DNA from: Paenibacillus sp. FSL R10-2734
Lineage (GTDB): Bacteria; Bacillota; Bacilli; Paenibacillales; Paenibacillaceae
Direction: 5' to 3'
NCBI RefSeq assembly: GCF_037963865.1
Contig: NZ_CP150170.1
Location: 4,464,001-4,528,000 of the forward strand
Length of the DNA: 64,000 nt
Shown: positions 1-9,929 of the stretch, in pieces
How positions within the stretch are numbered: position 1 is the first letter of the stretch
How the letters are laid out: each line of letters begins with the position of its first letter
Notes under the pieces: model-generated
Seen by the model: only the letters and a program-made list of their open reading frames with translations
Told to the model about the DNA's origin: nothing
The model's database searches: none
Translations under genes and position numbers: made by a program

Positions 1-1438
1 TTCGTTCTGGTAACGGATCCTGATCTTGAATCAATCGATGAGTAAGCATTTCCATGAGCTCTAGCTTTATTTCCTTATAGCTTGATTCGAAAAATTGATT
101 GCATCGTTCTTCTGGATCGAGATGCAAATCATACAACTCGCCATATGCTTCTCCAGCAAATATGACTAATTTATATCGTTCGGTCCGCATGCACTTCGCT
201 TGGATGCCCCGATCATGTGCATCATAGGCCGTAATGGCCGAAGTTCTGACCTGAGGTATTGATCCCATCATCACGTCGAGCTGTGAAATGCCCTGGACAC
301 CGTATGGCTTCTTCTGCCCGATTGCACTCAGCAATGTTGGCACAATATCAACATGCTCCATCAAACCCTCTACCCTGATACCTCCACTCACATCGGGATC
401 ACGAATGAGCATCGGGATGCGCGTTAATCCTTCATAGAGCCAGGGTCCTTTATATAAAAGTCCATGGTCACCGAGTAATTCCCCGTGATCGCTCGTAAAC
501 ACAATCACCAGCTCATCATACATTCCCTTTTCTTTCCACACATCAACCATACGACCGATCTGTTCGTCGATGAATGTAATCATCGCATAATAATTCCGTG
601 TTAATCGAATTAAATGCTCATCCTGATGCTGATGAGGCTCTGCTCCTCCAGGCCAATATCCTCGTTCCCCCTGACGAAGTAGATGCTCAGGCCGTAAAGC
701 TAGCTCACCAGGCTGCATGCGAGGCAGCTCAATTTCTATATTGGCATATCGATCTGCATATTCACGAGGTGGATCAAACGGATGATGTGGGTCTACAAAG
801 CTGGTCCAGAGAAACAGCGATTCCTCACCTTCGTGCGCACGAATCGCTTCAATGCTCTTCTCGGCGATCCAATACGTTTGATGCAGTTCCGCAGGCATAT
901 CGCGTTCCCACACATCGCCTTGTGCATCCTCTCCGCGATAGCGATCGCGGATAAATCGCCCGTACACTTCCGGATCCTTCTCTTGCAGCCAATCATAATA
1001 TTCACCGATCATATTATCTTCTGATATATGGATCTCATCGAAGCCGTAATACGTACCGTCCGAAGCTCTGCCCCGATCGCGATAAGATACATCTTCTGCC
1101 GCCATGTTGAACCCTGGCTTACATTGAGGGCGGAAATGCATTTTACCTACACCAACTGTCCGATAACCTAATGGCTTCAAATGATCGCATAACGTCATTT
1201 CATCTTCCCGAAGCGAAACACCAATATTCCACGCGCCATGAACATGCGGGTATCGACCAGTGAAAATTGAAGCGCGAGATGGTGTACACACTGGGCTTGG
1301 ACAATACGCTTTGGAAAATACAATGCCTTGGGACGCAAGTTCATCGAGCGCAGGCGTTTGAACCTTCTCATTTTCATAGCCAATCGTATCAGCGCGCATT
1401 TGATCCGTTGTAATCAGCCAAATATGTTTCTTTTTCAT
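1..1438 (-). CDS. Sulfatase (arylsulfatase family), 3' end cut by window edge
   Basis: This is an open frame from an ATG at 1438 to the window edge, about 479 codons with no stop, so the C-terminus is missing. The N-terminus MKKKHIWLITTDQMRADT is the metal-binding start of type I sulfatases. The motif C-T-P-S-R about 60 residues in is the signature whose Cys is converted to formylglycine. A later FTSDHGELLGDHG stretch is the second metal and substrate region. The family hydrolyses sulfate esters, often on glycans. No signal peptide is seen, so a cytoplasmic role on imported sugars is likely. A GGAGGGG ribosome site precedes the ATG. The gene lies downstream of the sensor kinase but has its own leader with a copy of the 36-base box. 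The exact substrate cannot be told. Confidence 0.92.
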   Translation of the reverse strand, partial: MKKKHIWLITTDQMRADTIGYENEKVQTPALDELASQGIVFSKAYCPSPVCTPSRASIFTGRYPHVHGAWNIGVSLREDEMTLCDHLKPLGYRTVGVGKMHFRPQCKPGFNMAAEDVSYRDRGRASDGTYYGFDEIHISEDNMIGEYYDWLQEKDPEVYGRFIRDRYRGEDAQGDVWERDMPAELHQTYWIAEKSIEAIRAHEGEESLFLWTSFVDPHHPFDPPREYADRYANIEIELPRMQPGELALRPEHLLRQGERGYWPGGAEPHQHQDEHLIRLTRNYYAMITFIDEQIGRMVDVWKEKGMYDELVIVFTSDHGELLGDHGLLYKGPWLYEGLTRIPMLIRDPDVSGGIRVEGLMEHVDIVPTLLSAIGQKKPYGVQGISQLDVMMGSIPQVRTSAITAYDAHDRGIQAKCMRTERYKLVIFAGEAYGELYDLHLDPEERCNQFFESSYKEIKLELMEMLTHRLIQDQDPLPER

Positions 1439-1465
1439 CTTCTGTTTCCCCTCCACCAAAAGCTA

Positions 1466-1479
1466 TGTAGGCGTTTACA
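1466..1479. promoter_or_regulatory. cre-like site in the sulfatase leader
   Basis: TGTAGGCGTTTACA matches the CcpA consensus TGWAANCGNTWNCA at 13 of 14 positions. It lies between the presumed promoter and the sulfatase ATG, where bound CcpA would act as a roadblock. A similar site sits by the importer promoter at 15886-15899. This is read from the sequence only. Confidence 0.45.
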
Positions 1480-1530
1480 AAACAAATGAAACAATACCTT
1501 AATTACATCGTACCATAGCCGTTTTTGATC

Positions 1531-1566
1531 ATCAGCGGTAATAATATTGGATTTGAGGTAATTTTA
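1531..1566 (-). promoter_or_regulatory. Conserved 36-base box upstream of the sulfatase (copy A)
   Basis: The box begins ATCAGCGG on the plus strand and is identical at 33 of 36 positions to 15841-15876 upstream of the importer operon. In both places it lies 65-95 bases upstream of the ATG, with an AT-rich stretch containing TAATT between box and gene. This is the layout expected of an activator site. The YesN-like regulator encoded in the same locus is the natural candidate to bind it (inference). Confidence 0.6.
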
Positions 1567-1603
1567 TTCAAGACAAAGATCCCCACCGCTTAAACGATTG
1601 GGA

Positions 1604-3415
1604 TCAGCTGCCGTTTGAGTTGGACTCATATGGCAAAATAATGATTGCAAATAGCTGTCCATCTTCATTATTGCGATAGCTGAGACCATACCGATTACCA
1701 TAATTTATTTTGACCCGCTCATTTACGTTCTGAATACCAAATCCGTCTGAATCCCGAAGCACTTGTACAGATCCCCTGAGATAATTATTTAACAGCTCGG
1801 CATCTGCTCCCGGACCATTATCAACCACCATCATTTGTATGGTTTCTTCAAATCGACGACCGATAATTTCAATCTTCCCATCTTTTTTCAGCTTGGATAT
1901 GCCATGCATAATGGCATTCTCTACAAGGGGCTGAATGATAAACTTAGGAACCTGCATATCCAATATACTAGGATCGATCTCATATGTTACAGCAAAGTGA
2001 CTATACCGAATGAGTTGTATTTGAGCGTACGTTTTTACATGCGCAATTTCTTCGCTCAGTTGCACCTTATCATCAGGATGCTTAATACTGTATCGCAATA
2101 TATCTGCCAAGGAGGAGACCATCGTAATCACTTTTTCGTCATTCTTTGATAATACCATCCAGTTAATGGCATCCAGCGTATTGTAAATAAAATGAGGATT
2201 TATCTGCGCTTGAAGCCTTTTCAATTCTTCATCCTTCTGCTTATTCGTGCTCTCATAGACATCGTCCATCAAATGGTGTATTCGCTTCATCATACTATTA
2301 AAGCTGTTATATAAATATCCAATTTCATCTTGTTGTGGAGACTTGATACTAACATCAATATTACTTGTGCTTCGAATATGCCGCATCGTCATAGCTAGCC
2401 GGGTAATCGGTTGTGAGATTCGTTTTGAGATCAGAATGGTTAATCCGCCACCCGTAATAATACAGAGTAGTGTCGTTATAATGATAATATTCCGAATAAC
2501 AGCCAAACTTGCTGTTATATCATTCTTCGGAATCATTGTTACTAATTTCCATCCCCATTGCAACGTATATACCGTTGTGATTACATCCCCCCGGGTATCA
2601 CGCAATGTAAAAGATTCCTCGTTGCTTCGCTCCAGCTTCGCTTGAGGAATGTTATAGGATGAAATTTGTTGTCCTACAGCCTCTGTATTGTTGCTATAAA
2701 TGACCTGCTGGCTATCATTCACCAGATAAATCTGTGTTGATTCTGTTAATCGAGATGCTTCAATATGACTGGAGAAATAATTACGATCAATTCCTACGAC
2801 GATGACACCCATGTTGTCGATATAATTTGGGACCCTTATGTACTTATTTCTTAGAAGTCGAGCTATATAAATATGATTATTGTCTTGTGGGAGTGTAAAC
2901 GTGTACAGAGCTCCATCAGCCTCCTCTGTCGCTCTATACCACGATTCGTTACTTACTGAGACAGAATTGGATACCCGATTCTTATCAAAAGTACGCTCGT
3001 TAATCGCTAAGGAATTTAGTTCCTTAGAAATCTGATATCCATCAAACAGGAACAAGGTGGTGTGGTAGCTGTCCAACGAACTAAGAATCGGCACTGTGGA
3101 AAAATTATCCAACTGATCTTGTAAAACACTCTGATCTATTAATACTTGTAAGGCATCGTCCGAATCCCGATTCAAAATATCAGCGATGGCTTTGTTTGAG
3201 AAAAAGTAGGCTGTTGCTTGATTAATTCCATTAGTCAAATTCTCGATATTTTTTTTGTTCTGTAGCATTATATTGGCCTGATCTTCTATCATACGATTTA
3301 CCATGATCTTACTAAACATCATGTAGATCGTTCCATTCGATGCCACAATCATTATCGTAATCACAAGAATAAAAAATAGTGAAATCTTGAAATTAATACT
3401 TTTTATGAGCGACAT
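1604..3415 (-). CDS. YesM-type sensor histidine kinase
   Basis: This 603-residue membrane kinase has one transmembrane helix at about 12-34, an extracytoplasmic sensing region to about 290, a second helix at about 305-330, a HAMP linker, then a His_kinase domain with the motif NPHFIYNTLD (His near 408). A GHKL ATPase domain with VVDNGPGAD and DGFGIQNVNERV follows. This is the lytS/YesM group that pairs with AraC-type response regulators. Its ATG overlaps the stop of the regulator gene (TGATG), so the two are translationally coupled. Together they probably sense an extracellular glycan fragment and control the locus. The ligand cannot be told from sequence. Confidence 0.93.
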   Translation of the reverse strand: MSLIKSINFKISLFFILVITIMIVASNGTIYMMFSKIMVNRMIEDQANIMLQNKKNIENLTNGINQATAYFFSNKAIADILNRDSDDALQVLIDQSVLQDQLDNFSTVPILSSLDSYHTTLFLFDGYQISKELNSLAINERTFDKNRVSNSVSVSNESWYRATEEADGALYTFTLPQDNNHIYIARLLRNKYIRVPNYIDNMGVIVVGIDRNYFSSHIEASRLTESTQIYLVNDSQQVIYSNNTEAVGQQISSYNIPQAKLERSNEESFTLRDTRGDVITTVYTLQWGWKLVTMIPKNDITASLAVIRNIIIITTLLCIITGGGLTILISKRISQPITRLAMTMRHIRSTSNIDVSIKSPQQDEIGYLYNSFNSMMKRIHHLMDDVYESTNKQKDEELKRLQAQINPHFIYNTLDAINWMVLSKNDEKVITMVSSLADILRYSIKHPDDKVQLSEEIAHVKTYAQIQLIRYSHFAVTYEIDPSILDMQVPKFIIQPLVENAIMHGISKLKKDGKIEIIGRRFEETIQMMVVDNGPGADAELLNNYLRGSVQVLRDSDGFGIQNVNERVKINYGNRYGLSYRNNEDGQLFAIIILPYESNSNGS

Positions 3416-4482
3416 CAGTGCACCCGTCCTGACTCTCCCCGTTTGAGGTTTCGGTATTCTGTCGGTGTAATCCCCATTACCTTTTTGAATACTTTAGAAA
3501 AATAGTGCGGATCTTCAAAGCCAACGGCATCGCATAGTGTCGACAATTTGATCGCTGGGTTCTCCATCAACTCACAAGCCTTCTTGACTCGGTAATCTGT
3601 AATAAATGTTTTGATATTCACGCGTGCGGTTTGACTGAAGATTGCGCTTACATAAGAAGATGTAAGCTGTAATTGATCGGATATGGAGGCGACCGATAGA
3701 TTCACGTCAGCAAAATGTTCATGAATATAGCGTTTTACATAATCTACCGTGGAATCAATTCGAGCATTCTTCTTGGTCATTGTCAGTTGAACGAAATCTA
3801 AACATATGTTACTAACGTACAGTTCAATATCTTTTCTCGTTTTCTTATGATATAGAACATCTAGAACATCCTTCTTAAATGCAAAATTGTCATCCAAGTT
3901 GATGCCTAGCTCCAACACATAATCGAATAACATGTTCACGAGTTTAATACATAACTCTTTCGAATCGGAAATATTAAGGTTCAGGGAGGGTAGAATGTCG
4001 TCAAAATAATTCTTAAAAAAATCTTGATCACTATTCTTTAAAGCGGCGATGAAGGATTTCTCTAGATCGGTGTTATAGTAAGTGGCGTAAAAGCTTTTCT
4101 TCGTATTCGTTTTCTCTGCCAGCTCACGCATATGTACAATAAGCTGGTTGATCTTGTTTCGGTTAATAGGCTTTACGATAAAGTCCCGAACTCCATACTT
4201 CATAGCTTCACGAGCATACTCGAACTCATCATGTGCACTCAGGAGAATAATATGCGTATCCACCATACTCTTATAGATGTTCTCACATAACTCCAGCCCG
4301 TTCATCACTGGCATTTTGATATCACTAATGATTAGATCAGGGCTCTCTTTTATTGCAATTTGTAGTGCCTCCAAGCCGTTACTGGCAGTACCTAGCAACT
4401 CAGCATGTATTTCATCCCACGGAATTACTTTCTTTAGTCCTTCGCATACCATCCAGTCATCATCAACGATGATCACTTTCAT
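3415..4482 (-). CDS. YesN-type response regulator, AraC family output
   Basis: The protein is 355 residues from the ATG at 4482, which has GGAGGG eight bases upstream. A longer frame to 4566 lacks such a site. The N-terminal receiver domain begins MKVIIVDDDW and has the phospho-acceptor Asp54 in ISDIKMP. A middle linker region is followed by a C-terminal pair of AraC helix-turn-helices from about 255 (HFADVNLSVASISDQLQLTS and the GFEDPHYFSKVFKKVMG signature). The gene is coupled to the downstream kinase. It probably activates the importer and sulfatase promoters by binding the 36-base box (inference from the shared box and position). Confidence 0.93.
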   Translation of the reverse strand: MKVIIVDDDWMVCEGLKKVIPWDEIHAELLGTASNGLEALQIAIKESPDLIISDIKMPVMNGLELCENIYKSMVDTHIILLSAHDEFEYAREAMKYGVRDFIVKPINRNKINQLIVHMRELAEKTNTKKSFYATYYNTDLEKSFIAALKNSDQDFFKNYFDDILPSLNLNISDSKELCIKLVNMLFDYVLELGINLDDNFAFKKDVLDVLYHKKTRKDIELYVSNICLDFVQLTMTKKNARIDSTVDYVKRYIHEHFADVNLSVASISDQLQLTSSYVSAIFSQTARVNIKTFITDYRVKKACELMENPAIKLSTLCDAVGFEDPHYFSKVFKKVMGITPTEYRNLKRGESGRVH

Positions 4483-4607
4483 TATCTCACCCTCCGATTC
4501 ATTATTTACTCTCGCAGCGAGCAAAAATGTATGAATAGATCCCGTACTGGTTATTGGAAAGACCAACTAAAGCCGTATTTCTTTCTTCATCATAGAACAA
4601 CCTTCCT

Positions 4608-5378
4608 TCAACGACAATATAATTCATAATACATATGCATCCAATCTAAGATCGGTTGAGGGTTCTCTAAACTATGGGGGTGATGCCCAATGCCAGGTTT
4701 GACGATCATCATAATCGCGCCACCTCGTTGTCGATAACGTTCTTCCAGTATGGCTGCATTCTCATGAAATGGCACTACTTCATCGGCATCGCCAGCTACG
4801 ATCAAGATGGGAATGTTCGCCTGCAAGACATTTTCGATGCGATCGAGTGGTGAATCTTGAAATTTATCCGATTCCTCTTCAGTTATACCATATACAGACA
4901 AGCATTGACTCCACTCTGCCTGTGCTCCATTTCCCACTCCCTTGCCTCCTGGCCAGCTTCTAATATCCAGTACCGGTGCGTCAAGGTACATGAGCATCAC
5001 ATGATTCGGATACGATCCAGCATAATTAAATGCGTACAGGCCACCGCGACTGAAGCCGAACAGCGCCGCCTTCGCAGCAAGCTCATATGTCGACCTCACA
5101 TACGTATAGAACCCATTCATTAGCTCTACTGCAGCAGGACATCCATACATATCATTTAATTTATAATAGGCAATCGCCCATCCCTGCTCTAGTAACGCCA
5201 TATCCGCTTGTGCGAATGCATCAAAAAATTCTGAACGCCAAACCCACGGACGACATTTCGCCGCTTTCTTTGGAAAAACGACTAGCCCCTCTCTGCTCGC
5301 AAATATAAAATCATGGCGGATATACCCCTTCCATTCCGTTGAGGTTACTACCGTCGTGTTATTGTTATTTTTATTCAT
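4608..5378 (-). CDS. Alpha/beta hydrolase
   Basis: The protein is 256 residues with no signal peptide. It has the fold's catalytic elements in order: nucleophile elbow GFSRGG, acid in GDADEVVP, and His in GIGHHPHS. Length and layout fit a single-domain esterase or deacylase such as those found in polysaccharide loci. It lies 18 bases downstream of the CE7-type esterase gene in the same transcript, so it probably removes an acyl or ester group from the same glycan. The substrate is not known. The start is the ATG with a GGGGG stretch upstream. Confidence 0.8.
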   Translation of the reverse strand: MNKNNNNTTVVTSTEWKGYIRHDFIFASREGLVVFPKKAAKCRPWVWRSEFFDAFAQADMALLEQGWAIAYYKLNDMYGCPAAVELMNGFYTYVRSTYELAAKAALFGFSRGGLYAFNYAGSYPNHVMLMYLDAPVLDIRSWPGGKGVGNGAQAEWSQCLSVYGITEEESDKFQDSPLDRIENVLQANIPILIVAGDADEVVPFHENAAILEERYRQRGGAIMMIVKPGIGHHPHSLENPQPILDWMHMYYELYCR

Positions 5379-5396
5379 ATAATTAGCATCCCCCTC

Positions 5397-6356
5397 TCAT
5401 AATCCAAGTAGAAATTGTAATGCCTTATCATTGAACTTAGGAAGGTTCTCATGACCAAAATCAGGGTAAATCTCTAGTTTTTTATTCGACGTAAGCTTGT
5501 TGTAGGTAGCAAATTGTGTAGATGGCGGACATATCGTATCCATGAGCCCTACGCCCATCAGCACTTCGCCTTGAATTCGTTCAGCTAAATGTTGAATGTC
5601 GATGTAGCCTAACTTCATGAAAATCTCATCCTCACGCACATGCTGCGGATCAAAGTTGCGAAAGTAATACTCAAGTTCAAAATAGGCATCCTTCGCCTGA
5701 TCCATCTCCCATACGCGCAGATAGTCACTCAAGAATGGATATACAGGCGCAAGACGCTTAATACGAGGTTCCAATGCGGCACATGCAATCGTTAATCCTC
5801 CACCTTGAGAGCTCCCCATGACACCTACCCGCTCCGGGTCTACCTCAGGCATCTCCATAGCAATACCAGCAAGTTGTGCTGCATCAAGATATATCTGTCG
5901 ATACAAAAGTTTATCCGGATGATCATTCAGACCACGAATGATATGGCCACGATACGTAGTCCCCTTTACGCCACCCACATCCTCCGATCGTCCGCCTTGA
6001 CCACGGCAATCCATGGATAATACAGAGAAACCTAATAATGCATACGATAGCTTATCTGTCCAATCTTGAGAACTTCCTGAATATCCATGAAATTGTACGA
6101 CTGCTGGATGCGGGGTTATGACATGCTTTGGTCGAATATATTTGGCATAGATTCTAGCACCACTTACGCCTGTAAAGTATAAATCGAAGCAGTCTGCATG
6201 TGGAACTTGAAAATCACTCGGAATGAGTTCAATCTGAGGGTCTATTGCTTTCATTTCAGCAATCGCACGAACCCAATACACGTCGAAATCTGCTGGACGT
6301 GGATTTCTCCCTTGATACATATATAGTTCCTTTAACGGCATATCTATTAATGGCAT
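5397..6356 (-). CDS. Acetylxylan esterase / cephalosporin C deacetylase family (CE7)
   Basis: The 319-residue length is typical of CE7 enzymes, which remove acetyl groups from short xylo-oligosaccharides and other small acetylated compounds in the cytoplasm. Family marks are RGQGG in DCRGQGGRSED, the nucleophile motif GSSQGGG near residue 180, an Asp in VGLMDTICPPST and a His in DFGHENLP. There is no signal peptide, as is usual for CE7. It lies between the 1136-residue hydrolase and the second esterase. The natural substrate here may not be xylan, since no xylanase is present. Confidence 0.88.
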   Translation of the reverse strand: MPLIDMPLKELYMYQGRNPRPADFDVYWVRAIAEMKAIDPQIELIPSDFQVPHADCFDLYFTGVSGARIYAKYIRPKHVITPHPAVVQFHGYSGSSQDWTDKLSYALLGFSVLSMDCRGQGGRSEDVGGVKGTTYRGHIIRGLNDHPDKLLYRQIYLDAAQLAGIAMEMPEVDPERVGVMGSSQGGGLTIACAALEPRIKRLAPVYPFLSDYLRVWEMDQAKDAYFELEYYFRNFDPQHVREDEIFMKLGYIDIQHLAERIQGEVLMGVGLMDTICPPSTQFATYNKLTSNKKLEIYPDFGHENLPKFNDKALQFLLGL

Positions 6357-6406
6357 CTATGGGTAACCTCTTTTCTATTTACAAAATAACTATGTTATAC
6401 CTTTGC

Positions 6407-9400
6407 TTACATCCCTTGTGTAGAATGCATCCTAATTTGTTCTTCCGTAAGTGCGATATTGTACAAACGCACCTCTCCAATACCACCTTTGAATAAATGA
6501 GAGGGGCCATTTCCTGCTGCACTAAGCTCCGCACCGATATACATATGATTCGGATTTGCTGGTTGCGTAAGATATACCTCTGACTGAGACGCAGCGATCC
6601 GTTTACCGTTCAAATACAATACAAATTCATGATCGTGACGCGTCACTGCAATATGACTCCATGTTTGTATTAGAATCGAGGGTGTTGTGCAGTCTCCCAC
6701 TAGCACCTGATGCTCACCGGACTCATTATTCATTGCAAAGTACAATTTACCGCTCTGTATATATAAGCTCCATCTATAACGCTGTACTACATCTTGCTGC
6801 TGAGCGATAATCATCTGACATGAACTCTCTGATCGTTCTTCGACGTTAATCCATGCTTCAGCACTGAACTGAGGTCTATTCTCGATAATTCTCCCACCCA
6901 AGTCGATAAATGTACTTAGACCATTAAGCCACAGGTTTGGATGTTCTTCATTCGATAAACTGTTGATACTCCCTTTAATGACGGCATCTTTTCCTTGTGC
7001 AATATCCTTTACGATTGACCCCACACTTTGTTGAAATAAGAACTTGCGTACAAGACCATGTTGAAATTGCTGGCTACTATCGTTCGCAATACTATTACCT
7101 ACCTTGGCTTGATCCTTTACACGATTGACTTGCACGATGTAATCAATATCTGGTGAGAGTACACTTGTCGTAAGCACAACGATTCGTTGATCCGTCTGTA
7201 TACTTGCATCTTCAATCTTAACATCATGATCTATGACGTAGTTCATTACGGTTTCAGTACTTGAAGGATCTAGGGATTCACTAAATGCAAGCCGAACACT
7301 AGTATATGATTCTGTAGTAACATGCAAGAGGACAGGTGCGGTTGTGTCTGGTAATGTTGTTACAACAATTGCCTTAGATCTATTGCCTTCTACGGAGCCT
7401 CCGCCATACACAGCAGCTACTTCATACGTGTAACTTGTCTCTTCCACGACCCCCTCATCTCTGAAATGTCGATAGAACGACTTGGCAATCCATTCGCCAT
7501 TGCGATAAATATGGTACCCCCCACCGAATAACTCTTCAGCGTCTGATGTGTGCCAGAATAATTCAATGGAATGATCGCTTGGGGATGCGATTACATCCTC
7601 AATGACGATATCAACCACAGAGGGTGCTTCGACATCCTCTGGTGCATAGAGCACGAACCAAGAATAACTCATTGGCGGTAGTGTGACCTCCACCATGACA
7701 TTCCCATTCGAATCAATCACATAGGCTTGTAGTTCTACTCCTTCCCGCGAAATCATGACTTGTCGGTCCGTCGGGTAAGCATCCGGGTACGCATATGGTT
7801 GCGGCACTTCAGGTAAATGTGGATCCAATATAGGCCATTGGCCATAGGCCCGAATTTGCTTCGGATGTGAGCCTGGCACAGGTGCATGTGGAGCTTTTAG
7901 CTCCGTCATTCCTGTGTAATACAATGGGATCGTTAAGGTCTCTGTCTGATATTCATCCGTCTGATTATAGACCATCATCAGGCCTTTTTCCTTCGAGTCT
8001 GTGTTCACATGAAGAATTGCATCCAAACCGGTTGTCCGTTCATCATTGGTTAAGCTAAATTCAGGTGGTTTAATGTGAACGATGTCAGAGTTCAATATGG
8101 CCCGGTATTTCTTATAAAAGGATGTCCACTTGCAGACGATCGCCTTCGTCGCTTCAGAATCGAATAATCGCTTTCCACGATAAGCTGCCATAACGCCACT
8201 TCCGAAATTTTGCGCAAGTACAAAGTCATAGTCTTGGATGTTAGTACTTAACGGCTCGAAGGTCGCGTCCATTCCTCCCCCATGATAGACATCCAGCGGT
8301 ACAAACGTCCAGCCCATAGATGGTGTCTTCTGATAGGTTCCGTTATAGATCACCTGTCTGCCGAAGATGAGCTGTTCTCGACGAGGCTGGCTCCACGCTA
8401 TTTCCTCATATCCCATGGAATTTTTGTTATATCCATTCAGATAAAACCAATCCGCTACGTTAGAGTATACATCTCGATCACGCAAATCTTTACCCATTTG
8501 TACCGTTGAATGTAACCATTGACTGACTTGGGAGTTTAATGGATATGCGGGGTTTACCGCCATCGGATAAGCCCCATCAATTTCAATGACATCCAAACCC
8601 GTTTGATCGATAAAACGCTTAACATCCTCCCAGTACTGTTTAAATGTTGGAGAGGTCATATCACGCATCCTGCCCCACACATTAGAATCATAGGAATCGG
8701 ACCATGCACCATCCTCTCGAACAGTTAACATGGTATATGCGCCAATTTTAATACCTTTGCTATGCGCATAATCATACAGTTCCTTATGTTGCTGAATATA
8801 GGCTGCATCGGTGCTCTCTATGTTCGCTTCAGAACCAAAGGATTGAATAATCATCTCGAAGCCCGCTTCTGCAGCTTGATCAATGGCTTCACGAACGATG
8901 TCATCATCATCTGAGATAATATGCATGAAAATCGGATTGTCTGTAATCTGCGGGAACAGCGTTCGGTACATCTTACGGATCTCCAACGTCTTCCATTCAA
9001 AAAAATCAACACCATGCAATAATTCAAACGTTATAAAGCTTTCAAATTCCGAACCGCTTTTTAGTAACCATTCTGGCCCTACGGTAAAACTGCATGTCAG
9101 TAGACTTTCACCCTCTGGAACGGTAGCCCACGTCACTGTTCGATGTATATCGTTATTTCTGCATATGTTCTTCCCGTAGCCTTTAAAGCTCGTTTCCACA
9201 TGCAGCTGGTCTCGTTTTGCTGTTTCTACCCATAATTGTTCTACGACTAAGCCCGTAATTACAATATCTTCTTCCCCCTGATTCATGACCTTCAGTACTT
9301 TACTGATCACGGGAATTCCTTGATAAATCTCGTAAGTAACTTCAATCGTTACATACTGATAGAGTTCCGGAAAGTCAGGCGTAGCTTCATATGTAATCGT

Positions 9401-9817
9401 CACCCTTTTGCCAATGGCAGGCCATGGTGTGACTTTGCTAAGAGGATCAGAATACGTACTTGGCTTCCATTCATAACGTTTTATAGGGTCACCAATGACA
9501 TAGCTGACATATCGGAAGGTGTGACTGGAAACGCCAGAATCACCAATGTCAAATGGAATTCCATCCAGCATAATTTTGGCATCGGACTTTGTCGTTGAAC
9601 CTGTAAGTAAATCCAAATTTGTATATACATTTCGATACGACACTGTACACATATGTTCTTGGATGGATAACACGCGCTCTACCAGCCCGTTTGTTATTAC
9701 AATGCTATTATTTTCTTCCCTTATTACTGCCTGATCTGTACAAGGTTTAACAACCCAATCATTCGTTACAATTTTCTTTGCTCCTGTTATTTCACTGTTC
9801 TGTATACGGCTCATCAT
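6407..9817 (-). CDS. Large multidomain putative glycoside hydrolase with FN3 and LamG-like domains
   Basis: The protein is 1136 residues. The first 290 or so form a beta-rich domain like the N-terminal sandwich of alpha-galactosidase-type enzymes. Residues of about 290-620 read as a TIM barrel with an acidic DVIEIDGAYPM strand end, a candidate catalytic site. A beta domain follows, then an FN3-like segment at about 755-840, a second beta segment, and a C-terminal LamG-like/concanavalin domain at about 960-1130 ending IGEVRLYNIALTEEQI. I could not assign a CAZy family. No signal peptide is seen, although FN3 and LamG domains usually belong to exported enzymes. The start has AGGAGG eight bases upstream. 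Its position points to the same glycan as its neighbours. Confidence 0.72.
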   Translation of the reverse strand: MMSRIQNSEITGAKKIVTNDWVVKPCTDQAVIREENNSIVITNGLVERVLSIQEHMCTVSYRNVYTNLDLLTGSTTKSDAKIMLDGIPFDIGDSGVSSHTFRYVSYVIGDPIKRYEWKPSTYSDPLSKVTPWPAIGKRVTITYEATPDFPELYQYVTIEVTYEIYQGIPVISKVLKVMNQGEEDIVITGLVVEQLWVETAKRDQLHVETSFKGYGKNICRNNDIHRTVTWATVPEGESLLTCSFTVGPEWLLKSGSEFESFITFELLHGVDFFEWKTLEIRKMYRTLFPQITDNPIFMHIISDDDDIVREAIDQAAEAGFEMIIQSFGSEANIESTDAAYIQQHKELYDYAHSKGIKIGAYTMLTVREDGAWSDSYDSNVWGRMRDMTSPTFKQYWEDVKRFIDQTGLDVIEIDGAYPMAVNPAYPLNSQVSQWLHSTVQMGKDLRDRDVYSNVADWFYLNGYNKNSMGYEEIAWSQPRREQLIFGRQVIYNGTYQKTPSMGWTFVPLDVYHGGGMDATFEPLSTNIQDYDFVLAQNFGSGVMAAYRGKRLFDSEATKAIVCKWTSFYKKYRAILNSDIVHIKPPEFSLTNDERTTGLDAILHVNTDSKEKGLMMVYNQTDEYQTETLTIPLYYTGMTELKAPHAPVPGSHPKQIRAYGQWPILDPHLPEVPQPYAYPDAYPTDRQVMISREGVELQAYVIDSNGNVMVEVTLPPMSYSWFVLYAPEDVEAPSVVDIVIEDVIASPSDHSIELFWHTSDAEELFGGGYHIYRNGEWIAKSFYRHFRDEGVVEETSYTYEVAAVYGGGSVEGNRSKAIVVTTLPDTTAPVLLHVTTESYTSVRLAFSESLDPSSTETVMNYVIDHDVKIEDASIQTDQRIVVLTTSVLSPDIDYIVQVNRVKDQAKVGNSIANDSSQQFQHGLVRKFLFQQSVGSIVKDIAQGKDAVIKGSINSLSNEEHPNLWLNGLSTFIDLGGRIIENRPQFSAEAWINVEERSESSCQMIIAQQQDVVQRYRWSLYIQSGKLYFAMNNESGEHQVLVGDCTTPSILIQTWSHIAVTRHDHEFVLYLNGKRIAASQSEVYLTQPANPNHMYIGAELSAAGNGPSHLFKGGIGEVRLYNIALTEEQIRMHSTQGM

Positions 9818-9929
9818 CCACTCAGCCTCCTGCTAATTCATAACTATTTCATGAGCACGAATCATTGTTCTGCTAGACAAAGACCTCCACGATGATACTG
9901 CAATATTCACCATGAAGGCACAGGAGTTG

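Noticed and set aside
598..954. Plus-strand frame opposite the sulfatase
   Set aside because: It is the antisense shadow of a clear sulfatase reading with active-site motif; no ribosome site.
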